Program-made: the position numbers and the translations under genes
In this document: positions 1 through 6,608 of the stretch, piece by piece
Layout: the number at the start of each line of letters is the position of its first letter
Position numbering within the stretch: position 1 is the first letter of the stretch
NCBI GenBank assembly: GCA_022360075.1
Contig: JAKSDN010000355.1
Coordinates: forward strand, 1 to 10,170
Length of the DNA: 10,170 bases
Source: Kiloniellales bacterium
Lineage (GTDB): Bacteria; Pseudomonadota; Alphaproteobacteria; Kiloniellales; JAKSDN01
Direction of reading: 5' to 3'
The notes under the pieces: model-generated
Told to the model about the DNA's origin: nothing
The model's input: only the letters and a program-made list of their open reading frames with translations
The model's database searches: none

Positions 1-1
1 C

Positions 2-91
2 GCCGCCTGCCACCGCTCGGACGAGGCGGCGAGCCTTCGGACCCAGGCTTCGGAGAAAGAGACATGGCAGTTCTCGAAGTTCGCGGCCTGA
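2..91 (+). CDS. C-terminal end of a peptide-type ABC transporter ATPase (partial)
   Basis: Frame 2 is open from the left edge to a TGA at 89-91 and encodes 29 residues beginning AACHRSDEAA. The ACHRSDE stretch resembles the extreme C-terminus of DppD/OppD-type ATPases, where a last cysteine in an 'xxACH' context closes the Cys-rich C-terminal domain; the downstream gene ends similarly (LAACHRVEG). Oligopeptide transporters normally carry two different ATPases encoded in tandem, so a DppD-type gene is expected just here. The frame would overlap the next gene by 28 bp, which fits the tight packing of this operon. Only the tail is visible, so the identification depends on a short match plus gene order. 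Confidence 0.55.
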   Translation, partial: AACHRSDEAASLRTQASEKETWQFSKFAA

Positions 92-1071
92 CCAAGCATT
101 TCGAGGTGCGCCCCGGCTTTCTTGGCCGGGTGTTCGGGCATCACGACGCGCACGTCATCAAGGCCGTGCACGACGTCTCCTTCTCCATCGGCGAAGGCGA
201 GATCCTGGGGCTGGCCGGCGAATCGGGCTGCGGGAAGTCCACCACCTGCCTGCTGATCACGAGGCTGCTGGAGCCGTCGTCCGGCGAGATCCGCTTCAAG
301 GACCAGCCGATTGCCGGACTGTCGGGTGCAGAGCTAAAGGATTTCCGGCGGCGCGTTCAGATGATCTTCCAGGACCCCTACGAATCGCTGAACCCGCGCT
401 TCACGGTGCTGGACTTGATCGCCGAAGGCCCCCGCGCGCTCGGCCTCTGGGACGCCAAGGAGACCGAGGAACGCTCGCTCGCCATGCTGGCCGATGTCGG
501 CCTGAAGCCGGACGAGTACAAGGCGCGCTATCCCCACGAGATGAGCGGCGGCGAGCGCCAACGGGTCGGGATCGCCTCGGCCCTGGTCATGGAACCGGAG
601 CTGGTGGTCGCCGACGAGCCGCTGTCGATGCTCGACGTGTCGATCCGCGCCGGCATTCTGGACCTGCTGCGCGGCCTGTCGGAGCGGCTCGGCTTTTCCT
701 GCCTCTACGTTTCTCACGACCTGTCGATCCTGTCGAACATCGCCGATCGCTTGATGGTGATGTACCTCGGCACGGTCGCCGAGATCGGCCCGGTGGAAGA
801 GGTGATCGCCGCGCCGAGGCACCCCTACACCACGGCTCTGGTGGAAGCCGTGCCGGCGCCCGATCCGCGCTATCGCCGGCCGATCCCGAAGATCCATGGC
901 GACATCGCCAGGCCGGTCGACCCGCCGCCGGGCTGCCGCTTCGCAGGGCGCTGCCCGAACGTGGCCGAGGTCTGTCGGTCCGATCCGATCCCGGCGCTGC
1001 GGACCATGGGGCCGGCCCATCTGGCGGCCTGCCACCGGGTCGAGGGCCACCAGATTGAGGAGGTGGCATGA
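64..1071 (+). CDS. Oligopeptide/dipeptide-type ABC transporter ATP-binding protein (DppF/OppF type)
   Basis: This 335-residue cytoplasmic ATPase would power import of a small peptide or peptide-like solute, paired with a second ATPase encoded just upstream. Visible motifs are Walker A GESGCGKST (residues 52-60), the Q-loop at Q103 in FQDPYESLNPR, the signature MSGGERQR (about 160-167), Walker B LVVADEP (180-186) and the switch histidine H218 in YVSHD. FQDPYxSLNPR and a C-terminal domain ending in Cys-rich PGCRFAGRCP mark the oligopeptide/nickel family. The cysteines C291, C297, C304 and C323 sit where some Dpp-type ATPases hold an iron-sulfur cluster. Length is normal. The start is preceded by a purine-rich GGAGAAAGAGAC. 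The stop overlaps the next ATG (ATGA), so transport and oxidation are translationally coupled. Family assignment is firm; the substrate (peptide, opine or amino-acid derivative) is unknown. Confidence 0.93.
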   Translation: MAVLEVRGLTKHFEVRPGFLGRVFGHHDAHVIKAVHDVSFSIGEGEILGLAGESGCGKSTTCLLITRLLEPSSGEIRFKDQPIAGLSGAELKDFRRRVQMIFQDPYESLNPRFTVLDLIAEGPRALGLWDAKETEERSLAMLADVGLKPDEYKARYPHEMSGGERQRVGIASALVMEPELVVADEPLSMLDVSIRAGILDLLRGLSERLGFSCLYVSHDLSILSNIADRLMVMYLGTVAEIGPVEEVIAAPRHPYTTALVEAVPAPDPRYRRPIPKIHGDIARPVDPPPGCRFAGRCPNVAEVCRSDPIPALRTMGPAHLAACHRVEGHQIEEVA

Positions 1072-2183
1072 CATCGGCCGACCTCATCGTCGTCGGCGGC
1101 GGTCTGGTCGGCGCCAGCATCGCGTGGGGCGCGGCGCGCCGGGGGGCGTCGACCTTGCTCCTGGACGAAGGCGATACGGCGCTCAGGGCCTCGCGCGGCA
1201 ATTTCGGTTTGGTCTGGGTTCAGGGCAAGGGGCTCGGCTGCCCGGAGTACAGCCAGTGGTCCTTGCGCTCGGCCGATCTCTGGGCCGACTACGCCGCCGA
1301 GTTGCAGGATGGGACCGGCGTCGCCGTCGGCCATGAACGCCCGGGCGGCGTCATTCTCAATCTGAGCGAGACCGAAGAGCGCGCCAACACGGAGACGTTG
1401 GTCGGCATCCGCCGCGAAGCGGGCAACAAGCCCTATCTCTACGAGATGCTGGACCGCCGGCAGTTGGCCGAGATGCTACCGGGCGTCGGGCCGGACGTGG
1501 TCAGCGGCTCCTACTCCCCCTACGACGGTCATGCCAACCCGCTTTACCTCTTGCGCGCCCTGCACGAGGGCTTCGCTGCGATGGGCGGGCGGTACCTGCC
1601 CAATCACCGTGTGCGGGACTTCGCCAACAACGGCTCGGGCGTGCAGGTTGTCACCGATGCGGGAGGCTACTCGGCCGACAAGGTGGTGATTGCCGCCGGT
1701 CTGGCGACCCAGGACCTCGCCGCCAAGGTCGGCCTCAATGCGCCCATACGACCGCTGCACGGCCAGATCATGGTGACCGAGCGGACCGACCACTGTTTGA
1801 CGATGCCGACCAATCTGGTCCGCCAGACCCAGGAAGGCGTCATGATGTTGGGCTACACGGTCGACGATTTCGGCTATGACACCGCGACCCGCGTGGATCG
1901 CTCGCGCAACGTGGCCGCGGGCGCGATGAAAGCCTTTCCCTATTTGCGCGATCTCAGGGTCGTGCGCATTTGGGCCGCGCTCAGGATCATGACCGCCGAC
2001 GGCTTTCCCATCTACGATGTCTCCGACAGCCATCCGGGCGTCCATGTGGCAACCTGTCACAGCGGGGTCACGCTCTCGGCCGTGCATGCCAAAGATGTCG
2101 CCGGCTGGGTGCTGGGGGACGAGGCGCCGGACGGCTTCGAACGCTTTTCGACGCGGAGGTTCGATGTTCAAGCGACTGCATGA
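1068..2183 (+). CDS. FAD-dependent DadA/glycine-oxidase-like amine oxidoreductase (first copy)
   Basis: This is a 371-residue flavoprotein of the DAO/DadA superfamily, which oxidises the C-N bond of amino or imino acids to an imine and passes electrons to FAD. The N-terminus carries the dinucleotide-binding GGGLVG (G10, G12, G15), with an acidic residue closing the second strand (LLLDEG). A flavin-region motif ASRGNFGLVW follows near residue 43. The C-terminus has IWAALRIMTADGFPIYD and ATCHSGVTLSAVHA, equivalent to the family's C-terminal FAD-binding GxxxGHGxxxxP region but with CHSGVTLS in place of GHG. No signal peptide is seen, so it is probably cytoplasmic. It starts in ATGA overlapping the ATPase stop, with GAGGAGGTGG ahead as ribosome binding site. 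Its last 20 bp overlap the [2Fe-2S] gene, suggesting it may be a catalytic subunit of the same complex. Substrate unknown; a hydroxyproline/D-amino-acid-type role is one possibility. Confidence 0.87.
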   Translation: MTSADLIVVGGGLVGASIAWGAARRGASTLLLDEGDTALRASRGNFGLVWVQGKGLGCPEYSQWSLRSADLWADYAAELQDGTGVAVGHERPGGVILNLSETEERANTETLVGIRREAGNKPYLYEMLDRRQLAEMLPGVGPDVVSGSYSPYDGHANPLYLLRALHEGFAAMGGRYLPNHRVRDFANNGSGVQVVTDAGGYSADKVVIAAGLATQDLAAKVGLNAPIRPLHGQIMVTERTDHCLTMPTNLVRQTQEGVMMLGYTVDDFGYDTATRVDRSRNVAAGAMKAFPYLRDLRVVRIWAALRIMTADGFPIYDVSDSHPGVHVATCHSGVTLSAVHAKDVAGWVLGDEAPDGFERFSTRRFDVQATA

Positions 2184-2457
2184 GCCCGAGCGGCCGGTCA
2201 GTTTCGAGTTCGAGGGCGAGACCGTCCTGGCGGCGGAAGGCGAGACGGTGACCGCGGCCCTGCTCGCCCATGGCGTCGGCGCCACCCGGGAATCGGCGGT
2301 CTCCGCGAGCCCGCGGGCCGCCTATTGCCTGATCGGCGTCTGTTTCGAGTGCCTGGTCGAGATCGACGGGCGAGCGAACCGGCAAGGCTGTCTGACTCCG
2401 GTGCGCGAAGGCATGCAGGTGCGGCGCCAGCGCGCTGCCGTGACCAGCGGGGACTGA
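2164..2457 (+). CDS. [2Fe-2S]-binding small subunit of an amine dehydrogenase (HcnA/SoxA-N/opine-oxidase gamma type)
   Basis: This is a 97-residue ferredoxin-like protein. The four likely cluster ligands are C55, C60, C63 and C76, spaced C-x4-C-x2-C-x12-C, within PRAAYCLIGVCFECLVEIDG. That pattern and the GC(L)TPVREGM that follows are characteristic of the small subunit of HcnABC, heteromeric opine oxidases and D-hydroxyproline dehydrogenase complexes, and of the N-terminal part of sarcosine oxidase alpha. It should shuttle electrons between the flavins of its partners. I chose the ATG at 2164 because it gives the usual family start (FKRL..ERPVSFEFEG) and has GGAGGT just upstream, although the spacer is only 3 nt. 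It overlaps the preceding gene by 20 bp and is followed after 2 bp by the large flavoprotein subunit. In some relatives this domain is fused to the large subunit; here it is separate. Confidence 0.88.
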   Translation: MFKRLHEPERPVSFEFEGETVLAAEGETVTAALLAHGVGATRESAVSASPRAAYCLIGVCFECLVEIDGRANRQGCLTPVREGMQVRRQRAAVTSGD

Positions 2458-2459
2458 GC

Positions 2460-3926
2460 ATGGGCGGCGCGTCAACCTGGGACCTCGACGTGGCGGTGAT
2501 CGGCGCCGGGCCGGCCGGGCTCGCCGCCGGCATGATGGCAAGCGAGCTGGGCCTCGAGGTTGCCGTCCTGGATGAGCAACCTCGGCCAGGTGGCCAGATC
2601 TATCGGGAGATCGAGACGACGGCCGCGCGCAAGGGCGAGAGCCTGGCTCTTCTGGGCGCGGACTATGGCGCGGGCCTGGAGCTGGTCACGCGGTTTCGCG
2701 CTGCCGGCGTCGACTACCGCCCCGGTACTTCGGTCTTCGATATCGCGCCGGAAGGCGGGTTGGGCGTCGTCGCGCCCGATGGCGCCCGCTGGGTGAAGGC
2801 CAAGCGCATCATCATCGCCACCGGCGCCATGGAACGCCCGCCCGCCGTGCCTGGCTGGACGCTGCCCGGTGTGATGGGCGCGGGCGCGGCCCAGACGCTT
2901 CTGAAGAGCACCGCCATGGCCCCGTCCGGGCGAACCGTCGTCGCCGGATCGGGCCCGCTTCTCTACCTCGTCGCCCGGCAGCTCCTTGCGGCCGGCGCGT
3001 CGATCGCGGCCGTCCTGGAGACCACGCCGCGTGCCAACTACCTGCGTGCCGCGCCGTGGCTGCCCGGCGCGCTCGTGAGCCTGGGCGACCTGCGCAAGGG
3101 CCTGGCCTGGCGCCGCGAAATCAAGCAATCGGGCTTGCCTTTCCTGACCGGCGTTCGCGACATCCGCATCGATGGCGACGGGCGGGTCGAGAGCATCGCC
3201 TTCCAGGCCGGCCGGCGCGCCCATCGCCTCGAGTGCGATCTGCTGCTGCTGCATGAAGGGGTGGTGCCCAACGTTCAGCTTTCCATGGCGGTTGGGGCGG
3301 AGCACGCCTTCGACATGCGACAGGCCTGCTGGCGTCCGAGGCTCGACGCCTACGGCCGCAGCAGCGTCGAGACGGTCTTGGTGGCCGGCGACGGCGGCGG
3401 CATTCGCGGGGCCGATGTTGCGGCCCAGGCGGGCGTTCTGTCGGCCCTTGCCGCCGCCGCGGATCTGGGCACGATCGACGCGGGGGAGGCGGAAGCCCGC
3501 GCCGCCCTGCCGCTGATCGAAATCCGGCGCAAGGCGCCTCTGCGCCGCTTCCTCGATGTGCTCTACCGGCCGCGCGAGGAGGTGCTGGTTCCAGCGGCCG
3601 ACGAGACCATCGTCTGCCGCTGCGAGGAGGTGACGGCCGGCGAGCTGCGCCGGGTCGCCGCCATGGGCTGCCGGGGACCGAACCAGGCCAAGACCTACAC
3701 CCGCTGCGGCATGGGGCCTTGCCAGGCCCGCATGTGCGGCTTGACTTCGGCCGCCGTCCTGGCGAATGCCAACGGTCTCGCCTTGGGGCAGGCTGGCTAT
3801 CTGCGCATCCGCCCGCCGATCAAGCCGATCACCGTGGGCGAGCTGGCAGACATGGAAGGAATCGGCGCGCCGCCGGCCGCCGGGCCGCTGCTGCCGACGG
3901 GCGGGGATCGCGAGGCGGATGCATGA
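2460..3926 (+). CDS. FAD/NAD-type flavoprotein large subunit with C-terminal BFD-like [2Fe-2S] domain (HcnB/OoxA type)
   Basis: This is a 488-residue pyridine-nucleotide-disulfide-oxidoreductase-like protein. The first Rossmann motif GAGPAG is at residues 15-20, followed by LDEQPRPGGQIYRE, typical of HcnB, OoxA/NoxA and sarcosine oxidase alpha. A central ATGAMERPPAVPGWTLPGV segment and a second nucleotide-binding GSGPLL (163-168) follow. The C-terminal region has C386-x-C388, then C416-x4-C421 and a further C426, in CRCEEVTAGEL and RCGMGPCQARMC, matching the BFD-like [2Fe-2S] domain of this family. It likely forms the alpha subunit of a heteromeric dehydrogenase that takes electrons from the DadA-like subunit. 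The start at 2460 gives the normal N-terminus and has GGGGA upstream; an open extension to 2325 would overlap the real [2Fe-2S] gene. It ends in ATGA overlap with the next gene. Exact substrate class is not determinable. Confidence 0.92.
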   Translation: MGGASTWDLDVAVIGAGPAGLAAGMMASELGLEVAVLDEQPRPGGQIYREIETTAARKGESLALLGADYGAGLELVTRFRAAGVDYRPGTSVFDIAPEGGLGVVAPDGARWVKAKRIIIATGAMERPPAVPGWTLPGVMGAGAAQTLLKSTAMAPSGRTVVAGSGPLLYLVARQLLAAGASIAAVLETTPRANYLRAAPWLPGALVSLGDLRKGLAWRREIKQSGLPFLTGVRDIRIDGDGRVESIAFQAGRRAHRLECDLLLLHEGVVPNVQLSMAVGAEHAFDMRQACWRPRLDAYGRSSVETVLVAGDGGGIRGADVAAQAGVLSALAAAADLGTIDAGEAEARAALPLIEIRRKAPLRRFLDVLYRPREEVLVPAADETIVCRCEEVTAGELRRVAAMGCRGPNQAKTYTRCGMGPCQARMCGLTSAAVLANANGLALGQAGYLRIRPPIKPITVGELADMEGIGAPPAAGPLLPTGGDREADA

Positions 3927-5074
3927 GCGATTTCGATGTCGCGGTCATCGGCGGCGGCATCCATGGCTGTTCGGCCGCATTGAACCTCGCCCGGCGCGGT
4001 CTGCGCGTCGTGGTTCTGGAAAGGGACCGGGTCGGCCGCCATGCCTCGGGCGCCAATGCCGGGGGTGTGCGCACCCTCCTGCGTCACGAGGCGGAGATCC
4101 CTCTCGCGCTCGCCGCGCGCGAGATCTGGCACGGGATCGAGCAAGAAGTGGGGGAGGACTGCGGCTATCACACAACCGGCCAGCTTGCCGTCGCGGAAAA
4201 CGAGGCGGCGATGGCGGATCTCATCGCGCGGCATCGCCGCCTGGCCGCGCTCGGTTACGACCACGAGGAGCTTGTCGACGCGGGTGAGGTACGCGCGCTT
4301 GCGCCCGGCATCGCCGATCACGTCAAAGGCGGACTGATCGCGAAGGCCGATGGGGCCGCCATTCCCTATCAGGCAACCCAGGCCTTCGCCCGCGCCGCGT
4401 CGCGCGCCGGGGTGCGTCTGTTCGAAGGCGCTGCGGTCGATCGGCTGGAGCAGGCCGGTGGCGGCTGGCGCATCGGCTGGCCGGGTGGAGAGGTACGCGC
4501 CGCTACGCTGGTCAATGCCGCCGGGGCCTGGGGCGACAGAATCGCCGCACTGGCGGGCGAGTCGATCCCGCTTTCGTGGTTTCTGCCGATGATGATGGTG
4601 ACGGCCCGCGTGCCGCACAGCCTCACGCCCGTCGTCATCAACACCGCCCGGCCGCTCTCGTTCAAGCAGTTGGCCAACGGCTGCCTCTTGATCGGTGGCG
4701 GTCGCCCGGCCGCCGGCTCACGCGAGGACATGACCTATCGCCTGGACTTTCGCGGTCTAAAGGTAAGCGCTCAGACCACGCGCGATCTCTTCCCGGCTTT
4801 CGCGGATGTGCCGATCGTGCGCGCCTGGGCGGGTTTCGAAGGCCGGTTTCAGGACGACATTCCCGTGATCGGCTGCGGCCGCGAGGCCAGCACGCTGGTC
4901 CACGCCTTCGGGTTCTGCGGGCATGGCTTTCAACTGGCGCCGATCGTTGGCCGCTTGATCGCGGAGCTGATCGTCGATGGGGCCGCGAGCCTGCCGTTGG
5001 CGCCGTTCTCCCCCTCGAGATTCAATGACGTGGCACGAGAAGTGGCGCCCGCTGCTGCCGCCGAGGTGGCGTGA
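3923..5074 (+). CDS. FAD-dependent DadA/sarcosine-oxidase-beta-like oxidoreductase (second copy, HcnC/OoxB type)
   Basis: This is a 383-residue DAO-superfamily flavoprotein, probably the substrate-oxidising beta subunit for the preceding alpha and gamma proteins. The FAD-binding GGGIHG (G10, G12, G15) is followed by VVVLERD. SGANAGGVRT, near residue 43, is the typical flavin-contact loop of sarcosine oxidase beta/opine oxidase subunits. The C-terminal AFGFCGHGFQLAPIVG, with GHG and a following P, closes the fold, and AWAGFEGRFQDDIPVIG precedes it. It is clearly different from the first DadA-like protein of the operon (ASRGNFGLVW and CHSGVTLS at the equivalent places), so these are paralogues of different subfamilies, not a recent duplication. 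ATGA at 3923-3926 couples it to the large subunit; GAGG lies 7 nt before the start. An open extension back to 3719 is discarded because it lies entirely inside the upstream gene. It is the last confident gene of the operon. Confidence 0.9.
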   Translation: MSDFDVAVIGGGIHGCSAALNLARRGLRVVVLERDRVGRHASGANAGGVRTLLRHEAEIPLALAAREIWHGIEQEVGEDCGYHTTGQLAVAENEAAMADLIARHRRLAALGYDHEELVDAGEVRALAPGIADHVKGGLIAKADGAAIPYQATQAFARAASRAGVRLFEGAAVDRLEQAGGGWRIGWPGGEVRAATLVNAAGAWGDRIAALAGESIPLSWFLPMMMVTARVPHSLTPVVINTARPLSFKQLANGCLLIGGGRPAAGSREDMTYRLDFRGLKVSAQTTRDLFPAFADVPIVRAWAGFEGRFQDDIPVIGCGREASTLVHAFGFCGHGFQLAPIVGRLIAELIVDGAASLPLAPFSPSRFNDVAREVAPAAAAEVA

Positions 5075-5391
5075 CGGCATATCATCGATACGGCGTTCCA
5101 AGTGCCTACGCGATGGCGGCGGGTGAGCTCTCCGGAGGGCAGGGCGCTCGCGCTCCACGGTACGTCGCCGCCGGCCACACACTCTTTCAGGCCGCCAACG
5201 CCCCGCATCAGCTCTTCGGTCTGCCGGCGGCGACCGATCACGCTATACAGCCGGTTGCCAAGCTGGCGCACGTCGCGGCAAATCAGGAAGGCGCCCTCGG
5301 CCGTGTCATCGCTGTCTCTGCGTAGGCCATTTTCGAGAAATGTCGAGACCGCGGCGCGATTCGAAACTGGCTGACCCAAAGACCGGGTCAT
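5075..5391 (-). pseudogene. Coding-like minus-strand stretch, possible gene remnant; otherwise no gene in 5075-5449
   Basis: No confident gene lies between the oxidoreductase operon and the regulator. On the minus strand a frame opens at an ATG (5389-5391, preceded by GGAAACAAG) and stays open through this region into antisense of the preceding gene, ending near 4930. Between about 5310 and 5140 its codons have mostly G or C in the third position, as in the real genes here, and the peptide (for example FLICRDVRQLGNRLYSVIG) looks protein-like. I do not recognise a family. The part beyond 5074 overlaps a well-supported gene on the other strand, so a complete intact gene is unlikely; a truncated relic is my best guess. 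A GTG-started + frame at 5071-5325 (84 aa, unrecognised, less biased codons) is the competing reading. It may equally be non-coding. Confidence 0.25.
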
Positions 5392-5397
5392 CTTGTT
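5372..5397 (+). terminator. Possible weak rho-independent terminator
   Basis: TGACCC (5372-5377) and GGGTCA (5385-5390) form a perfect 6-bp inverted repeat around a 7-nt loop (AAAGACC), followed at once by the T-rich TCTTGTTT. It lies about 300 bp after the last oxidoreductase stop and before the regulator promoter, so it could insulate the two units. The stem is short and the T tract interrupted, so its strength is doubtful. Confidence 0.4.
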
Positions 5398-5414
5398 TCC
5401 AGCCCCCGTCTGCC

Positions 5415-5444
5415 TTGACCGGCCCGCAACTCGCTACCTAATGT
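5415..5444 (+). promoter_or_regulatory. Putative promoter of the LacI-family regulator gene
   Basis: A TTGACC -35-like hexamer (5415-5420) is followed after 18 bp by TAATGT (5439-5444). The -10 match is poor. TAAAAT at 5444-5449 is a better -10 sequence but sits 23 bp from this -35. With either choice, transcription would start near 5451-5457, right at the palindrome at 5455-5470. Confidence 0.35.
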
Positions 5445-5454
5445 AAAATTTGAA

Positions 5455-5470
5455 CTTTGCGCGCGGAAAG
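5455..5470. promoter_or_regulatory. Putative LacI-family operator O1 upstream of the regulator gene
   Basis: CTTTGCGC|GCGGAAAG is a 16-bp palindrome with 14 of 16 symmetric positions and a CGCG core, the layout expected of a LacI-family operator. It lies directly downstream of the putative regulator promoter, about 75 bp before the start codon. A related site lies before the transporter genes: the 19 bases at 5447-5465 match the reverse complement of 6592-6610 at 15 positions. Binding here would give autorepression. Confidence 0.6.
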
Positions 5471-5545
5471 AATTCGCGGCATTCTATAGAACGGCGCGCA
5501 ACGTCAAGCCGCGTCAGTCCCGGCGCCATCTACAGGGATCGAGTC

Positions 5546-6574
5546 ATGGACGGCAGGAAAATCAGGACCATGCAGGAGTTCGCCGCCGTCAGCGGCATCT
5601 CCCGGCCAACCGTCTCCAAGTATTTCAACGATCCGAACAGTGTCCGCCAGACGACGCGCGCCCGTATCGAGGAAGCGCTGGAACGTTACGACTATCGCCC
5701 GAACATCTACGCGATGAACCAGAACCGGCGGCTGACGAAGACCATCGGCATCGTCGTTCCCTACTTGGCCGACCCCTTCTTCGCGGAGATCGCGAGGAAC
5801 ATTGAACGCCGCTGCCTTGACGAGGGATTCTGGCCGATCCTCTTCAGCGCGCATGGCGAGGAAAATCTCGAGTTGGACATCCTCGACACGCTGAGATCGC
5901 TCAAGCCCGCCGGGGTGCTGCTCGCACCGCTCGGCCGCAGGTCGGACAAGCGGGAGGTCGAGAGGTTTTGCAAGGAAGTGCCGACGGTTCTGTTCGATAG
6001 CAATATCGAGGGCGTCGGAGAGGCCTTTATCGGGTCGGACAACGCCCAGAGCATTCCGCTCATCGTCGAATATCTGTGCAGGACCGGTTCGCCGCCATGC
6101 TTCTTCGAGATGCCACCGGTAAACCCGAACGCGAACAAACGCCGCAATGCCTTCACCTCATCGATGAAGCGGCTTGGCCACGAGGCGCACATCGTCCGCG
6201 TCGAAGGAAAGACTTGGGATTTCGAGCAGATCGGGTTCGACGGCGGCCTCGGCGTTTTCAGGAAAAAGGGATTTGCGACCGACACCGTCCTTTGCAGCAA
6301 TGACCGGCTCGCGATCGGCCTCATCGCGGCAGCACATGAACTGAGAATTCCGGTCGGGCGTGAAGGCGACTGCCAGGTCAGGATCGCCGGTCACGACGAC
6401 CATCCCTTTTCGCGTTTCACTTGGCCGACATTGACCACGGTCGCGCAGGACTACGCGGCGATATCGAACAAGAGCGTGGAAGTCCTGTTCGATCTGATCG
6501 AGGCGGAAGGCGATCTGGGCTCGCGCGAAGAGACGCTTTTCGAAGGAAAACTGGTCATGCGCGCGTCAGCATAA
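5546..6574 (+). CDS. LacI-family transcriptional regulator
   Basis: This is a 342-residue DNA-binding regulator, the usual LacI length. The N-terminal helix-turn-helix reads MQEFAAVSGISRPTVSKYFN (9-28), followed by SVRQTTRARIEEALERYDYRPN, the standard third helix and the lead to the hinge. The rest is a periplasmic-binding-protein-like sensor domain (IGIVVPYLADPFFAEIARNIE, then CSNDRLAIGLIAAAHEL, then RIAGHDDHPF). The start at 5546 is preceded by AGGGA with a 7-nt spacer; the alternative ATG at 5450 would place the N-terminus across the promoter/operator. The hinge is unusual: in PNIYAMNQNRR the position of the classical DNA-intercalating leucine (LacI L56) is a glutamine (Q59). The gene is codirectional with the polyol transporter and ends 101 bp before it. 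Palindromes lie upstream of both. Probable role: polyol- or sugar-responsive control of the transporter operon and of itself; the effector is inferred only. Confidence 0.92.
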   Translation: MDGRKIRTMQEFAAVSGISRPTVSKYFNDPNSVRQTTRARIEEALERYDYRPNIYAMNQNRRLTKTIGIVVPYLADPFFAEIARNIERRCLDEGFWPILFSAHGEENLELDILDTLRSLKPAGVLLAPLGRRSDKREVERFCKEVPTVLFDSNIEGVGEAFIGSDNAQSIPLIVEYLCRTGSPPCFFEMPPVNPNANKRRNAFTSSMKRLGHEAHIVRVEGKTWDFEQIGFDGGLGVFRKKGFATDTVLCSNDRLAIGLIAAAHELRIPVGREGDCQVRIAGHDDHPFSRFTWPTLTTVAQDYAAISNKSVEVLFDLIEAEGDLGSREETLFEGKLVMRASA

Positions 6575-6583
6575 ACGCTGCCT

Positions 6584-6605
6584 AAATTTAACGCGCGTCA
6601 AGTTT
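6584..6605. promoter_or_regulatory. Putative LacI-family operator O2 upstream of the polyol transporter operon
   Basis: Bases 6584-6605 form a 22-bp palindrome with 18 symmetric positions; its core TTAACGC|GCGTCAA is symmetric at 12 of 14. It resembles the site upstream of the regulator gene. It ends 3 bp before the -35 hexamer of the transporter promoter. That position could allow repression by crowding RNA polymerase or, less usually, activation from upstream. Confidence 0.6.
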
Positions 6606-6608
6606 GAA

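Noticed and set aside
334..1336. Several overlapping minus-strand open frames opposite the ATPase and first flavoprotein
   Set aside because: They are Arg/Pro/Ala-rich antisense shadows of well-supported genes with no family motifs.
3719..3922. Extension of the second DadA-like protein upstream to 3719
   Set aside because: It lies wholly inside the large flavoprotein gene in another frame and would put about 68 unrelated residues ahead of the FAD-binding motif; the ATGA at 3923 is the normal start.
5071..5325. 84-codon GTG-started + frame overlapping the last oxidoreductase stop by 4 bp
   Set aside because: The GTGA overlap looks like a coupled start, but the codons are less biased than in the real genes, the peptide is unrecognised, and the opposite strand reads as more coding-like. 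I left it as an alternative in the remnant entry.
5450..5545. N-terminal extension of the LacI-family protein from the ATG at 5450
   Set aside because: The extra 32 residues precede the normal LacI start, cross the putative promoter/operator, and lack a good ribosome binding site; 5546 has AGGGA at proper spacing.
5075..5545. Riboswitch or small RNA in the gap before the regulator
   Set aside because: Apart from the short hairpin at 5372-5390 I see no paired-helix architecture or conserved riboswitch core, and part of the region reads as coding-like.
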